This document shows positions 9,809 through 20,201 of a stretch of DNA of 24,122 nucleotides, one piece after another (within the stretch, counting starts at the first letter, position 1; every line of letters begins with the position of its first letter). The position numbers and the translations under genes are program-made. This stretch comes from Pelargonium cotyledonis (lineage: Eukaryota > Streptophyta > Magnoliopsida > Geraniales > Geraniaceae). Location of the stretch: positions 1 to 24,122 of the forward strand of contig JAYMTA010000799.1 in assembly GCA_036897625.1 (NCBI GenBank). Direction: 5' to 3'. The notes beneath the pieces were generated by a model. The model saw nothing but the letters and a program-made list of their open reading frames with translations. It was not told the origin of the DNA and made no database searches.

Positions 9809-10682
9809 GCCCTAATTAAACCAGTGTTTGGCTTCCAAGAAAATGAAGGAAAATGCAGAGTATTATTTCCAAGGCAAAGCACTCACACATTACTTGGCCA
9901 CATGGGTTTTATTTGGATTTTCCCATGTGATGATGATGATGATAGATTTGTAATATGTGTAATTTGTGTATACAAATGTAGCTTAGTTTTCAGGATGTGT
10001 GTCCCATTGCCCTTATCTTTATGGCTTTGGTTTGTTTTGTTTTGTTAGGTATTTTTGTGGTGTTGTGGTTAGAGTAAGCTCAGCTTGGTATTGCTTCGCA
10101 GTTACCCAAATTGGAAAAATGGGTTTCTTAGCATCTAATATTGGTCACTCAGTTTTGTTATTCACATGCATTTTGGTGATTCAGTTACATCTAATTTTAT
10201 GTTCAATAGTTCTGTATAGTCTCAGTTCGTTCAGTTCTTAAAACATTGCATCGACCCCACAAAGGCAAACATGGATAAACCATTTAGGGCTTGTGTGTGA
10301 GGTTTACGTACCTTTTGCAGTTCTAATGTCTATAGACACTTGGAGACACTGACGCTTGGTTATTACACAAAAATCGCTCACTCCTTCTAGACGCTAGGAG
10401 CTCCCACGAGAGGTTTGGTCACACTGACTTTTGTGTCTAAAGCTTGTATATTCTAAAAGTTAGACATTTAAAGATGATAATATCGACCAACTGATAGCCG
10501 CATAAAAAGAACACTCTTTTAGAGATAGATTTACCAAACAAAGATTGATTTTCATACTAATGATTACAGAGATGTTACAAGACAAGACAATACAAATCCC
10601 AGTCCTCAAATATGTCTTCCATTGCAAATACTTAAAACAACCTATTGAAGACAACCAAAAGCTAGTTACACCAATTGTAGAA
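9809..10682. other. 3' flanks of two convergent genes
   Basis: This interval must hold the 3' UTRs of the dynein light chain gene (+) and the HPR2-like gene (-). It includes a (GAT)n run near 9931-9945. Around 10353-10435 ACACAAAA and TTTTGTGT flank about 70 bp, but the arms are too short to call an element. No coding frame is supported. Confidence 0.5.
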
Positions 10683-12169
10683 TCAAATCACAGGACTCAA
10701 CAATGGTTTCTTCAAGAAATGAGCCACCAAGTTGTTGACCACAAGATCAGCCATACCCTCTGTGGTCTCAATAGTTTCGCTTCCCACATAAGGCAAGAGC
10801 ACCACATTTTCAAGTCCCAACAGCTCCTGAGGCACATTTGGCTGAGCCTCATACACATCAAGCCCTGCACCTCCCAACCTTCCCTCAACAAGTGCAGACA
10901 CAAGCTCAGGCTCATCGATATGCGCTCCTCGCCCTATGTTGATCACAATTCCCTCCGGACCCAACGCATCGAGGACTTCCCTGTTGATGATGTGGTGTGT
11001 CTCTTCTGTGAGAGCACAGGCCACTATGAGGATCTGAGAGTTGGATGCTAGGTCAATGATGTTGGGATAGAATTTGTAGCTCAGGGATGGTTTCTCAGAT
11101 CTTGAGAAGTAGTTGATTTTGCAGCCAAAAGCTTGTGCTCTCTGTGCAATTGCTGTGCCAATCCTTCCAAGACCAACTATTCCAACTGTTTTGCCACTAA
11201 ACTGAGGGACACCAAAAGGGAAACCAAGTTTTTTGTCAAGTAAGAAACATAGTTTTGCTTAGTTACATACAAGCAATTCCTATGGAGAGAAGCCTAAGTC
11301 TATGTGCATTGTGCAAACACTACTACTAGTGAACATTTAGTGCTTATTTGGTAACTCTAAACTAGAAAGAGCGGTTTGGATAAGAAGATTGATGAATAAA
11401 AACGTGCAAATAAATGATTTTTCAAAAACAAACGCCGATGAAAGTAAGGACGGCCTAAGGTAAAATTAAGTTACATCACGCCAGAAGTACTAGTTCACTA
11501 CAAGAAAAAGCTGAATCAACTGCGATCTTCCTAACAACTTTGGACCGGTTCCTGAATCAACTACGGACCTTGGTCATCGGAAAATTTCGTTGCGGATCAA
11601 TGTTTTTCTTGTAGTGGTTAACAATGTTTCAAATAGTGACTATCAAGTCTCTATCATGTCTAGAACCCATTATAGCAATGGGATCAAAATTCAAAATTTT
11701 CATGCAAAACAGAGTAAAAGATGAAATCAAATAGTACACACACCTTGGTAGCCAATCTGTTTTCACATTCCTTCAACTTCCCATTTCTCACCAACCCATC
11801 ACAGGTGCAAATCCTCCGGAGCACCGCCAAGGCCAGACCGATGGCGACGTCGGCGACATCGTCGGTGAGAACGTCCGGCGTGTTGGTGACCCGAATCCCC
11901 TTTTCTCTGCACTTTGCCAGATCAATCTTGTCCAGCCCAACACTGTACGTCGACACGATCTCCAGTTTCGGCAGCGAGTCGATGAGCTCGGCGTCGGCGC
12001 CGAATTTGGTGCTCACGACCACCGCACGGATCGAATCCGCGTTCGCCGATAAGAAATATTCGGCGGAGGGTTGGGTCCAGAGTTTGAGCAGATTGAACCG
12101 TTTCTCGAGCTCTTGTTCGAGGTATGAGCTCATTGGGCTCACCATCAGGACAGTACCAATGTTCTCCAT
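10683..12169 (-). CDS. HPR2-like 2-hydroxyacid dehydrogenase paralogue with altered active site
   Basis: Exons 12169-11744 and 11201-10683 (intron 542 bp, phase 0) give 314 residues. It aligns end to end with cytosolic HPR2 (hydroxypyruvate/glyoxylate reductase, also reported as hydroxyphenylpyruvate reductase). It has the catalytic-domain motif [21 protein letters not shown] and the nucleotide-binding GLGRIG at 152-157. The catalytic Arg is kept (R233 in NIGRG). However, the Glu of the usual E-P motif is Gln (DVYEAQP, Q262) and the catalytic His is Tyr (LLPYVGSE, Y280). The substrate loop also differs: [10 protein letters not shown] against [10 protein letters not shown] in the neighbour. 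The frame is fully open and the splice sites are intact, so this is not a simple pseudogene. The activity may be lost or the protein may have a new role. It lies in tandem with the intact copy at 13172-15763. The start context is AAAAATGGAG, just after a TAACCCTAA-bearing leader. Confidence 0.95.
11493..11619. mobile_element. Short CACTA-type non-autonomous transposon in intron
   Basis: The element spans 11496-11616 (121 bp). It begins with CACTACAAGAAAAA and ends with its exact inverse TTTTTCTTGTAGTG, the terminal inverted repeat of CACTA (En/Spm) elements. It is flanked on both sides by GTT (11493-11495 and 11617-11619), the 3-bp target duplication expected of that superfamily. It has no coding capacity, so it is a MITE-sized derivative. 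It lies inside the single intron of the altered HPR2-like gene and is absent from the corresponding intron of the neighbour as far as I can see. Confidence 0.9.
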
Positions 12170-13171
12170 TTTTGGAGATTAGGGTTAGGGGTTTTGTTTG
12201 ATTTTTTTGGTTCACATTGGGTTAGTTATAGTGGTTGAGAACTGAGATTCCCGGGAAAATGGAACACAGGACTCACTGAGATTTCCAATTTTTGGCATGG
12301 AAGGAGGAAGAAGAAGAAGCTTTGAAACGACGTCGTACGTATGTTATGTTAGTGATTCTTTTCGTTTGGTCTTCCAGGGCCCTACGTTGGACGACACGTG
12401 GCACCCATGTAGAGATACAAAATTTTTATTTCTATTTTCTTTGAAATTGAGATACAATTTTGAATTTTCATTTCCCATGCAGAGCCATACGTTTAACTAG
12501 CATTTTCCGTGCAATAAAAGTTACCTTTTTTTTTTGTATTATTATAGTATATAACGACAAGCATTACAATTTACAGTAAGGCATTAAAAGAAAAAAAAAT
12601 TGATTGTGATAGGGCTTGGAGCACGAGAAATTAGTGAATTAATTTGAGTTGCAAACTTGAATGCATTCATAAAAATATGCCCAAAAGACTCTACAACGTT
12701 ATCGGAAATCATCGGTAATTTCAGTGTTGGGACAAGTGATATATTAAACGTCTAATTAGGGAACCAGTGTACTTGATAGTTGAGTCTATTACGAAGACAT
12801 GAAAGTGAAATGCATGCAAAAGCAAAATGACAATCGTAAAGATAAATAGTCTCTTGATTATTCCATCCCGAGATTTGACTTAGATATAAAAAGGAATTGG
12901 TTATAAGTTTTGTAAAATTAAGCGTTCGAAGCATGAGTTGCAAGGGTTATAGAAATGACCTAAATTTATTTCCAAAAGAAATTAAGATGCATCCAGGTAT
13001 TAACATTGAGACTAATATAAATAGAAACCTTCTCAAATCATTTGCCAAGTTCTGCAAACAATATTTTTCCCAACCAAGAACATAAAGTAAAACACATAGA
13101 GCACTAGCAACTAGCTAGGAACATCAAAGTCTTCAATTAACCATACAGTCATGTATAGTAAACGCAACCAA
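12170..13171. other. Spacer between the two HPR2-like genes
   Basis: The left part (12170 to about 12480) is the probable promoter and leader of the gene ending at 10683. It has an ACGACGTCGT palindrome at 12327-12336 and a G-box at 12395-12400. The right part holds the 3' UTR of the gene ending at 13172. The remaining AT-rich DNA has no coding frame that I would defend. Confidence 0.55.
12327..12402. promoter_or_regulatory. C-box and G-box/ABRE upstream of the altered HPR2-like gene
   Basis: ACGACGTCGT (12327-12336) contains the C-box GACGTC. ACACGTGGC (12394-12402) is a textbook G-box/ABRE. Both are palindromic ACGT-core bZIP or bHLH sites. They lie about 160-230 bp upstream of the start codon at 12169. 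They suggest light, ABA or stress control, by analogy only. Confidence 0.5.
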
Positions 13172-15763
13172 TTAAACCACTGGTGACAACAATGGCTTGT
13201 TCTGGAAATAAGCCTCAAGATTCCCAATCACAAGATCAGCCATTGCTTTTCGGGTTTCCACAGTGGCGCTTCCTACATGAGGCAACAGAACTACATTTTC
13301 AAGACCGAATAGCTCTTCTGGCACATCGGGTTCTTTTTCAAATACATCAAGTCCTACCCCACCTAACCGGCCTTCGAGTAGTGCAGATACCATCTCAGGT
13401 TCATCCACGTGAGCTCCCCTCCCGATGTTGATTAGAACACCCTTTGGGCCTAAGGTATCCATGACTTCGCGGTTGATGATGTGCGTGGTTTCTGGCGTCA
13501 GTGGGCACGCAACAACAAGGACATCACAGTTGGCAGCTAACTCAAGAACGCTAGGATAGTATTTGTAGTTTGAATCTGGTTTCTCTGTTCTGGAGTAGTA
13601 ACTAATTGGACAGTTAAATGCTACAGCTCTCTTCGCAATTGCTGTACCTATCCTGCCCAACCCAATGATGCCCACTGTCTTTCCACTAAACTGTGAAAAC
13701 CAAAAAGTAAAGTAAAGATTATCAAGAACAAGGGAAACAACACAGAAGAATTATAGGCAGTCATTAATTCAAAGCAGTAAGCTGAACATAATAATGTATC
13801 AGTATCACGGTTCAATTGATCGAATGGAACACAGATAATTTAATATAAAATTTACTAGTATTGACATTAAATACCTCAAGACAAAACTAACTTCTTCACA
13901 TGCTTGATACTAATGTATTTGTTCAAACTTCAAATCCAAATAGCTGGATTTTGATGCAGAAGAGATACTTTTTTGTTTTTCTTTACTTCCCAAACAAAAT
14001 ACGTATGAGATGCTAATAATATGAATATGGCACTTAAAACGCAAAGAAAACGTTGATTTTAATGACTCAAGTTTGAAGAGTTCACTTGCATCACTTGTAA
14101 ATACGATAGTACTTCAATTTGTGAACTAATTTATTCAACTAAAATTAATCTTCAATCTTCAGGAGCTTCAACAAGCTGCTTAAATGGAATATACAAAGAG
14201 GAATAGCACTCCTATACATCAATATCTAACACATTCTTTTGTGAACTAACAGGGAGGTAGAAATGGAGAAGCTGCTCTCCTTGAGAACTTATCTCATAAT
14301 GTGTTCTACACTGTTGAAAGCTAGCTCTACGTGAGATGTGTAATGCATATAGCTAGAAAGACCCTGGTAACTATCTGAATGAATATGCTAATGGAGCAAG
14401 GGCCCATAAATAATTGAGATTAATTGGTGCAGGATAATTGTTGTTTTCTTAGATCCATTCAGTCAGAAAACTTTTTTTTTTATATATATATTTTTTATTT
14501 TTATCAACATAGTGGCATCCATAGCACATTGAACAGAACACCGAAAAGATTAAACATTATATAAAATATTGTGAGATGCTAAAAACACTAGCAGTCATAG
14601 ATCATCAAAAACAACTTGAAAAGGAATCAATGTAGTTAACTATTTTCACGACAGCATGAAAGTGATATAACCCAAACAATTGCTAATTTTGAATATGGAT
14701 GTGAAACAGACATCAAACTGAAAGTTATAACCAAAAGTGATTGTGGTCTAAGAGGTTGTCCACGTATAAATTCTTAAAGAAGAATTGGACTATAAAAATC
14801 TGAAACATTAACCAAGTTCTTTTTCCAAACAATTCTTCAAACAATCCTTCTAAAATCCCTCACGCCACAATCTATTTCTCTTAAACTATGTTTATATTGG
14901 CAAAGCAAAACAAAACCGACAAATACACAAAGTTCATAATTTGATGCATTACAATCTTTATGTGCATGCTAACAGGAAAACATAGATGAAAACACAATGC
15001 CACAAATGCAGAACAGACTCCAAAACAGAGTATACACACCGATGAATTCAATAATTCACATACAGCTTTTCAATATCAAATGCCCTTTCGCATGCTAGAA
15101 ACCGAAACAAGCAAACAACCATTACAACATTTTATGACCCTCACAGTTTTGCAATTAATACTAATCTCACCCTCACACTGAAGTCAAATTTTCCCAGTAA
15201 CCAAACAGAAATTATAGAACAATTAGCATCAGAAAAGGGTAATTTTGACCAATTCAAACCGATCAGTTCTTCAATCAACAACAAGAAAATAAAATCAATC
15301 GTACACGAACAGCAAAATTCAAGAAAAAACGAATCCAAACCTTAGTAGTGAGCTTGAAATCCCCTTTCTTCCACTTCCCGCTCCTGACATAGCGATCGCT
15401 CTCGCACAGCCTCCTCAGCACCGCGAGAATCAGCCCGATCGCCAGGTCCGCCACGTCCTCCGTCAGCACATCGGGGGTGTTGGTGACCCTAATCCCCTTT
15501 TCTCTGCACTTGTCCAAGTCGATCCTGTCCAGGCCCACACTGAAACTGGACACAATCTCCAGCTTCGGCAGAGCATCGATCAGCTCGGCATCGGCTCCGG
15601 CGGAGGCGTTTCCGACCACGGCGCGGATGGAGGCGGCGTGGTCCTTGAGGAAGCTCTGCTTCTGGGGGTAGCTCCAGAAGCGGAACAGCTTGAAGCGCTT
15701 CTCGAGTTCCTGCTCCAAATAAGCGTTCATTGGGCACGCCATGAGGACTCCTACGGACTCCAT
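13172..15763 (-). CDS. HPR2: Hydroxypyruvate/glyoxylate reductase HPR2 (NAD(P)H-dependent)
   Basis: Exons 15763-15341 and 13690-13172 (intron 1650 bp, phase 0) give 313 residues, the exact length of Arabidopsis HPR2. The cytosolic enzyme reduces hydroxypyruvate and glyoxylate, forming a bypass of peroxisomal photorespiration. Close relatives also reduce 4-hydroxyphenylpyruvate (HPPR). Seen: substrate loop [10 protein letters not shown] near 49-58, [37 protein letters not shown], nucleotide-binding GLGRIG at 151-156, and the complete catalytic set R232 (NIGRG), E261 (VFEKEP) and H279 (LLPHVGSAT). No N-terminal transit peptide and no C-terminal SKL-type signal (ends LLSPVV) are present, which fits the cytosol. 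The start [20 protein letters not shown] matches the family. Its tandem partner downstream has lost two catalytic residues, so this copy is the likely active one. Confidence 0.96.
13691..15340 (-). other. Large intron of HPR2
   Basis: The 1650-bp intron is three times longer than the matching 542-bp intron of the tandem copy. It is AT-rich with a T/TA simple-sequence run near 14471-14500. I see no reading frame, RNA gene or transposon termini in it. Confidence 0.7.
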
Positions 15764-17448
15764 TTCCGGAGAGAGAGTTCAGAAATTGGCTCTCGGCTCT
15801 TTGGTTTGTGGGTAGCAATTGGGTTGTTCTGTGAGTGAGGTCCTGTGGTGGTCCACGACCACACGATGGGCTGTTTGTTTGATTTTTTTCTGTTGCAGCT
15901 AGAGATTGATCGACATTTTGGTGCAAGCGTCAGTTACGTTGTTTTGCATTGGGATAAAGGACCTGTTTGGAAACGAGGATTAGGTAGGCTGGAATTGGGA
16001 AACGCTATTCCGGCTAAGGACGCGACCCTTCACAAAAAAGCACCACTTTCTGCGGCAAATCCGCCGGAGCTCAGCCCGTCCACACCACCAATCCTCCCCA
16101 ATCTCCAGCTCCGGCAGAGCATCGATCAGCTCGGAATTGGCTCCGTGAGTGGCGTTGACATATGAATTTACAATATTTTAATTTTATTGGTCAATTGCCA
16201 TGGATGGTTTCAATTCAAAATGTGCTATTTTATATAATTTGGCATGATGCATTGCATTTGACTCAACTCCTAAAAAAACTTCAAGCATCAAAGTCAACCC
16301 TTGACATTTTAATGATTTCAATTAATTCAAATCAGTAATTGGACTTCCTTAAGTAATCATTCTTTAGACCTTAATCAGTTCTCAAACTTTCACAAACTTT
16401 TTGCTCAATTTGCATGTGAAATGAATGTGAAAATATTGATGTCTACTAACAAACGCTTTTAAAATTCAAAATTTGAAGGACACAATGAAATTTAATACTC
16501 ATTGATTTCAAAATAATTGATTACTCTTCTACAAACTTTGTTACTCAATTTTTCTCAAATGGACTTAAATGGAGTATTTTGTTTTTCTTCAAAGGGATTA
16601 GAGAAAATGTACAACAATAATTGACAGACCGACTATAGTAAGGGGCGGTTGGCAAAAATCTAATCGTGTGGACGTTTTAAGCTCAAAATGCAATCGTTTG
16701 TTTTTTGTTTGCGTTTTTATGCTTAGGGGAGGAGTTCTACTGCATCTACAAATCAATTGCCTTCAATTTAAAACCTGCATGTCTCAAATGGTATCAACAA
16801 ATATAGAGAAGTAGAGAACAACTGTTCAATTTCTAAGTTTCAAACCCAAGAACTCAATTAATTTTATAATCGAAGATTAAGATATATATTTAAATGTGAA
16901 GTCATCATTTTTAAATATTTGATTTGAAAATTGATCTCTCACCTCTTTAACAGCCACCTAATACTTCATTACTCGTATTTGGACAAAATAATAAAAGTGG
17001 TGGTGACCCATTTCTGTATTCTCCAAGTCTTTAGCTCTACTGTGACTCACTGACCTTACAATGAACACACAAACCATCCAAATTTCAACTTTAGAACAAA
17101 AAAAAAATTTAATAATTGTTTCTATACATATATTTTAGGTTAAAAAAACTAAAGAGAGAGTGTTATCAATTGAAATCATGCACCCCACGATTCCACCAGC
17201 AACACATCGCAATTAAATAAGAAAATTCAACCACCACTGCACTACTAAAAAAAGGAAAAATCCAATATCAATCACCACCACCAACACAACCCACGTCCTG
17301 AAATCACCAAAAACACACAAAAAATTTCAACTTTGTTGGAATTGTCAGCTCTTTCCAGCGAAGATGGTTTACATTTTTGATCTATGGTTCCAGTTTAGCC
17401 ATCAAGAACCAGCTTAATCCAGCATCGTCGTTGCTGGTCATTTTGAGC
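15764..17448. other. Spacer between HPR2 and the RopGEF gene
   Basis: The 5' leader and promoter of HPR2 (-) occupy the left end, and those of the RopGEF gene (+) the right end. The stretch 15900-16165 is noticeably more GC-rich than the rest and contains the HPR2 exon fragment listed separately. From 16170 to about 17340 the DNA is AT-rich with no coding frame; a CA/CAC-rich leader-like segment precedes 17364. Confidence 0.55.
16098..16158 (-). pseudogene. Fragment of HPR2 exon 1
   Basis: About 60 bp match 15553-15612 inside HPR2 exon 1 with roughly seven differences (AATCTCCAGCT-CGGCAGAG and CATCGATCAGCTCGG are shared). On the minus strand it reads GANSELIDALPELEI, against [15 protein letters not shown] in the gene. 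Similarity fades on both sides, so it is an isolated exon piece about 330 bp upstream of the HPR2 start, in the same orientation. It is probably the remnant of a third tandem copy or of a local partial duplication. Confidence 0.85.
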
Positions 17449-19643
17449 ATGGTTGTTGTTGTTGTTGTTGCTCTGGAACGAGAACAACAAGATAGGTACA
17501 TGTCTAAGCTTTTCCATTTCTCACGGCACGCCAAGAGCTCCAGCGTGGATAGTGCCACCGGCGTCGAATGTTCAACTCCCTCCGATGACAATAACGCAGA
17601 CAAAATCGATCCCTCACCCAAATCAAGTCCGTCGCCGTCTCCGTCTCCGGCTAAGGCCCAGAGTGATGAACTGACAAAACAACCGTCCGGCACGAAGTCG
17701 GCCAAAGAAGAACCGCCCCAGCCAGCAACCACCAAACCCTCAGGCATGTGTGTTCATCAATTTGTTGTTAATTTGATTGAATTGGTTGAATCCAAATTCT
17801 GGGTTGTTGTTAGTTTGATGGGAAATTAGATGGGCAAGTCCTCAAATTTGAAATTTATGGTTTCAGATGCGGATATGATGAGGGAGAAGTTTTCTAAATT
17901 GCTGTTAGGAGAGGACATGTCTGGTGGTGGCAAGGGTGTTTCGTCTGCCTTGGCATTGTCAAATGCCATCACCAATCTTGCTGGTAATGATATTCGAATC
18001 ATCTTCGATGATTCGTTACAAAATGGACAGCAACTGTATGTATGATTTAGACTAGTTCGGGTTTCTAATTATGAATGCAATGCAGCTTCTGTGTTCGGGG
18101 AGCAAAGGCGCCTGGAGCCAATGGCACCGGACGCAGAAGCAAGATGGAGGAAGGAAATAGATTGGTTCTTATCCGTGACTGATTACATTGTTGAGTTCTC
18201 TGCTGCTCAACAGAAAAACAAGGATGGAAAAGTTATGGAGGTAATCGAGATCTCTCCCGTCGCTTTTGCTTTATCGTGATGAACACGTCTTGATTAAGGT
18301 TTGTGTTTCTTGATTTTCAATAGGTCATGGTGTGGAAACAACGGAAGGATCTCCAGATGAACATCCCTGCCCTTCGAAAGCTTGATGCGATGCTTCTTGT
18401 AAGAGAATAACAACGATGATTTTGATGTTGTGTAGTTTACGTTGAATGACACTAATTTCCTCCTCCACTGTCTTGTAATGATCAGGAATGTTTAGAGAAC
18501 TTTAAGGGCCAGAATGAGTTCTATTACGTGAAGCATTCAGACGAGCAAGATAAGGAAGGTACAAACAGAAAAGATGACAAATGGTGGTTACCTACAGTCA
18601 AAGTTCCCGGAAACGGTTTATCAGATAAGTCAAGAAAGTTTATCCAGCACCAGAAAGATTGTGTGAACCAAGTGCTTAAAGCAGCTATGGCGATAAATGC
18701 TCAAGTTTTATCAGAAATGGAGGTTCCTGAAAGCTACATTGAATCCCTCCCCAAGGTAATCAAAGTTCCATGAAACAAGTTTACTATGTGTAAATTCAGT
18801 TCCTAAGTAACCAAATTTCCATAGTCAAACAATTAAGCCTATTTTTGTTTTTGTATTGTGCTTTGGTAGAATGGGAGAGCAAGCCTTGGGGACTTGATCT
18901 ACAAAAATATAACGGTTGAATTCTTTGATCCTGACCAATTTCTCCCCACCATGGACTTGTCCTCAGAGCACAAGATCCTAGACTTGAAGAACAGAATCGA
19001 GGCCTCAATAGTGATTTGGAAGAGGAAAATGACTGCCAAGGATGGTAAATCTTCTTGGGGTTCAGGTGTCAGCATAGAGAAGAGAGAGGTCTTTGAAGAG
19101 AGAGCAGAGACCATCTTGCTTCTCCTTAAGCATCGATATCCTGGAATTGCTCAGTCGTCATTAGACATTAGTAAAATCCAGTACAACCAGGTAAGATCTC
19201 GTGTTAGTTCAAATCTTGAATTCTATCTCACAATCACTACACAAATTCTAGCTTGTCTAATGGTCTGTTCTTGGATTTACCAGGATGTAGGGCAGGCGAT
19301 TCTAGAGAGCTACTCTAGAATAATAGAAAGCTTGGCGTACACGGTACTGTCACGAATTGAAGACGTTCTGCTCGCTGACCGTGAAGCTCAAGGGATAGAC
19401 AACAAGCCTATGAGTTTCACCGAAGCTGAAATGGAAAAGCTTAAGCCTTCGGATGGTGCCATGACACTGTCAGATTTCATGGGTTGGGATTTCAATCAAG
19501 GTGGTGAATCCAAGGAGGAATATGGAGATGACATTGTAGAAGATGACGAGAAGGAGATGAACAAAGTTCCAAGTATCAACACCAAAAAAACTTCTTATCT
19601 TGAGAATTTGGGTGGACAAAGAAGCCCGACAGCACGCCATTAA
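17449..19643 (+). CDS. Rop guanine nucleotide exchange factor (RopGEF, PRONE domain)
   Basis: RopGEFs load GTP on plant Rho-type GTPases (ROPs) at the plasma membrane and control polar growth and receptor-kinase signalling. Exons: to 17743, 17867-17983, 18086-18240, 18324-18398, 18486-18755, 18870-19190, 19284-19643. Starting at the ATG at 17500 the protein has 513 residues ([15 protein letters not shown]...). An in-frame ATG at 17449 would add 17, including a run of Val from a (GTT)n repeat. I prefer 17500. The N-terminal ~80 residues are Ser/Pro-rich and variable. PRONE spans about 82-455: [43 protein letters not shown], the WW loop (W230-W231 in [11 protein letters not shown]), [12 protein letters not shown], and [21 protein letters not shown] short acidic C-terminus follows. 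Intron 1 most likely has a GC donor (CAG|GCATGT at 17744). Everything else is GT-AG and in phase. The exact family number (RopGEF1-14) cannot be fixed by eye. Confidence 0.96.
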
Positions 19644-20201
19644 CTTGTAGTGGTAGAGAAAGAAATTATACAGAAACGAAGAGAAAGCAGAGAAAGATAG
19701 TAAATGACAAAGAGGCATGAGAGTGACAAAAACTGAGCTGTGATTAATTTTCTTCCTTCTGTAAATAGGAAAGAAAGACCAAAACTATTGGGTTTCACGC
19801 ATTATGAATGTGCTTTTTCTATTGCACATTCAATTTATTTATTTTTCCTATTTTAGCTGGTAGCAAGAAATATTTTAACTTTTTTTCTCTATATATTTCA
19901 AGACGATTTTGTGTATCTCATGTATGTGTAACAAAGTATATTCAAATTCTCTCCCGCGTGTGATTTTAACAGTTTCGGGGAAAATAACGTAACACCTGTG
20001 ATATTGGACACATTATCAGAGAACCATAATCAAAGAGTGGCAAATCAAAACTTAATGCAAAGCACAATTTGGTAAAGGAGCATCATTGAAGAGTACATGA
20101 AGTTGCCTTAAACAGGATGCTGACATAAATACAAGCAGGGGACGCACTAAAATGATTTACATACAATCAATTTGGTTGAAAACTGACAATTTCAAACCAG
20201 A
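19644..20201. other. 3' flanks of convergent RopGEF and psaH genes
   Basis: The interval contains the 3' UTR of the RopGEF gene (+) and that of psaH (-). It is AT-rich, without a coding frame or RNA gene that I can see. Confidence 0.6.

Noticed and set aside
10353-10435. ACACAAAA ... TTTTGTGT as transposon ends
   Set aside because: Only 8-bp arms with no target duplication and no internal structure; chance is a sufficient explanation.
10545-11051. 168-codon plus-strand frame
   Set aside because: It lies antisense over HPR2-like exon 2, which matches a known family end to end. The plus-strand translation shows no motif, so it is a shadow.
12178-12190. TTAGGGTTAGGGG, telomere-like
   Set aside because: Fewer than two units, and not the plant (TTTAGGG)n repeat. 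It sits in the HPR2-like leader, where telo-box-like motifs are common; it is not an interstitial telomere.
12297-12500. 67-codon plus-strand frame MEGGRRRS...
   Set aside because: Falls in the promoter region of the minus-strand HPR2-like gene and shows no family resemblance. The sequence is better explained by its C-box and G-box.
15489-15926. 145-codon minus-strand frame overlapping HPR2 exon 1
   Set aside because: An Arg/Pro-rich alternative frame of GC-rich HPR2 coding sequence with no family features.
17382-17747. 121-codon minus-strand frame over RopGEF exon 1
   Set aside because: Antisense shadow of the low-complexity Ser/Pro-rich N-terminus. The plus strand continues into a complete PRONE domain.
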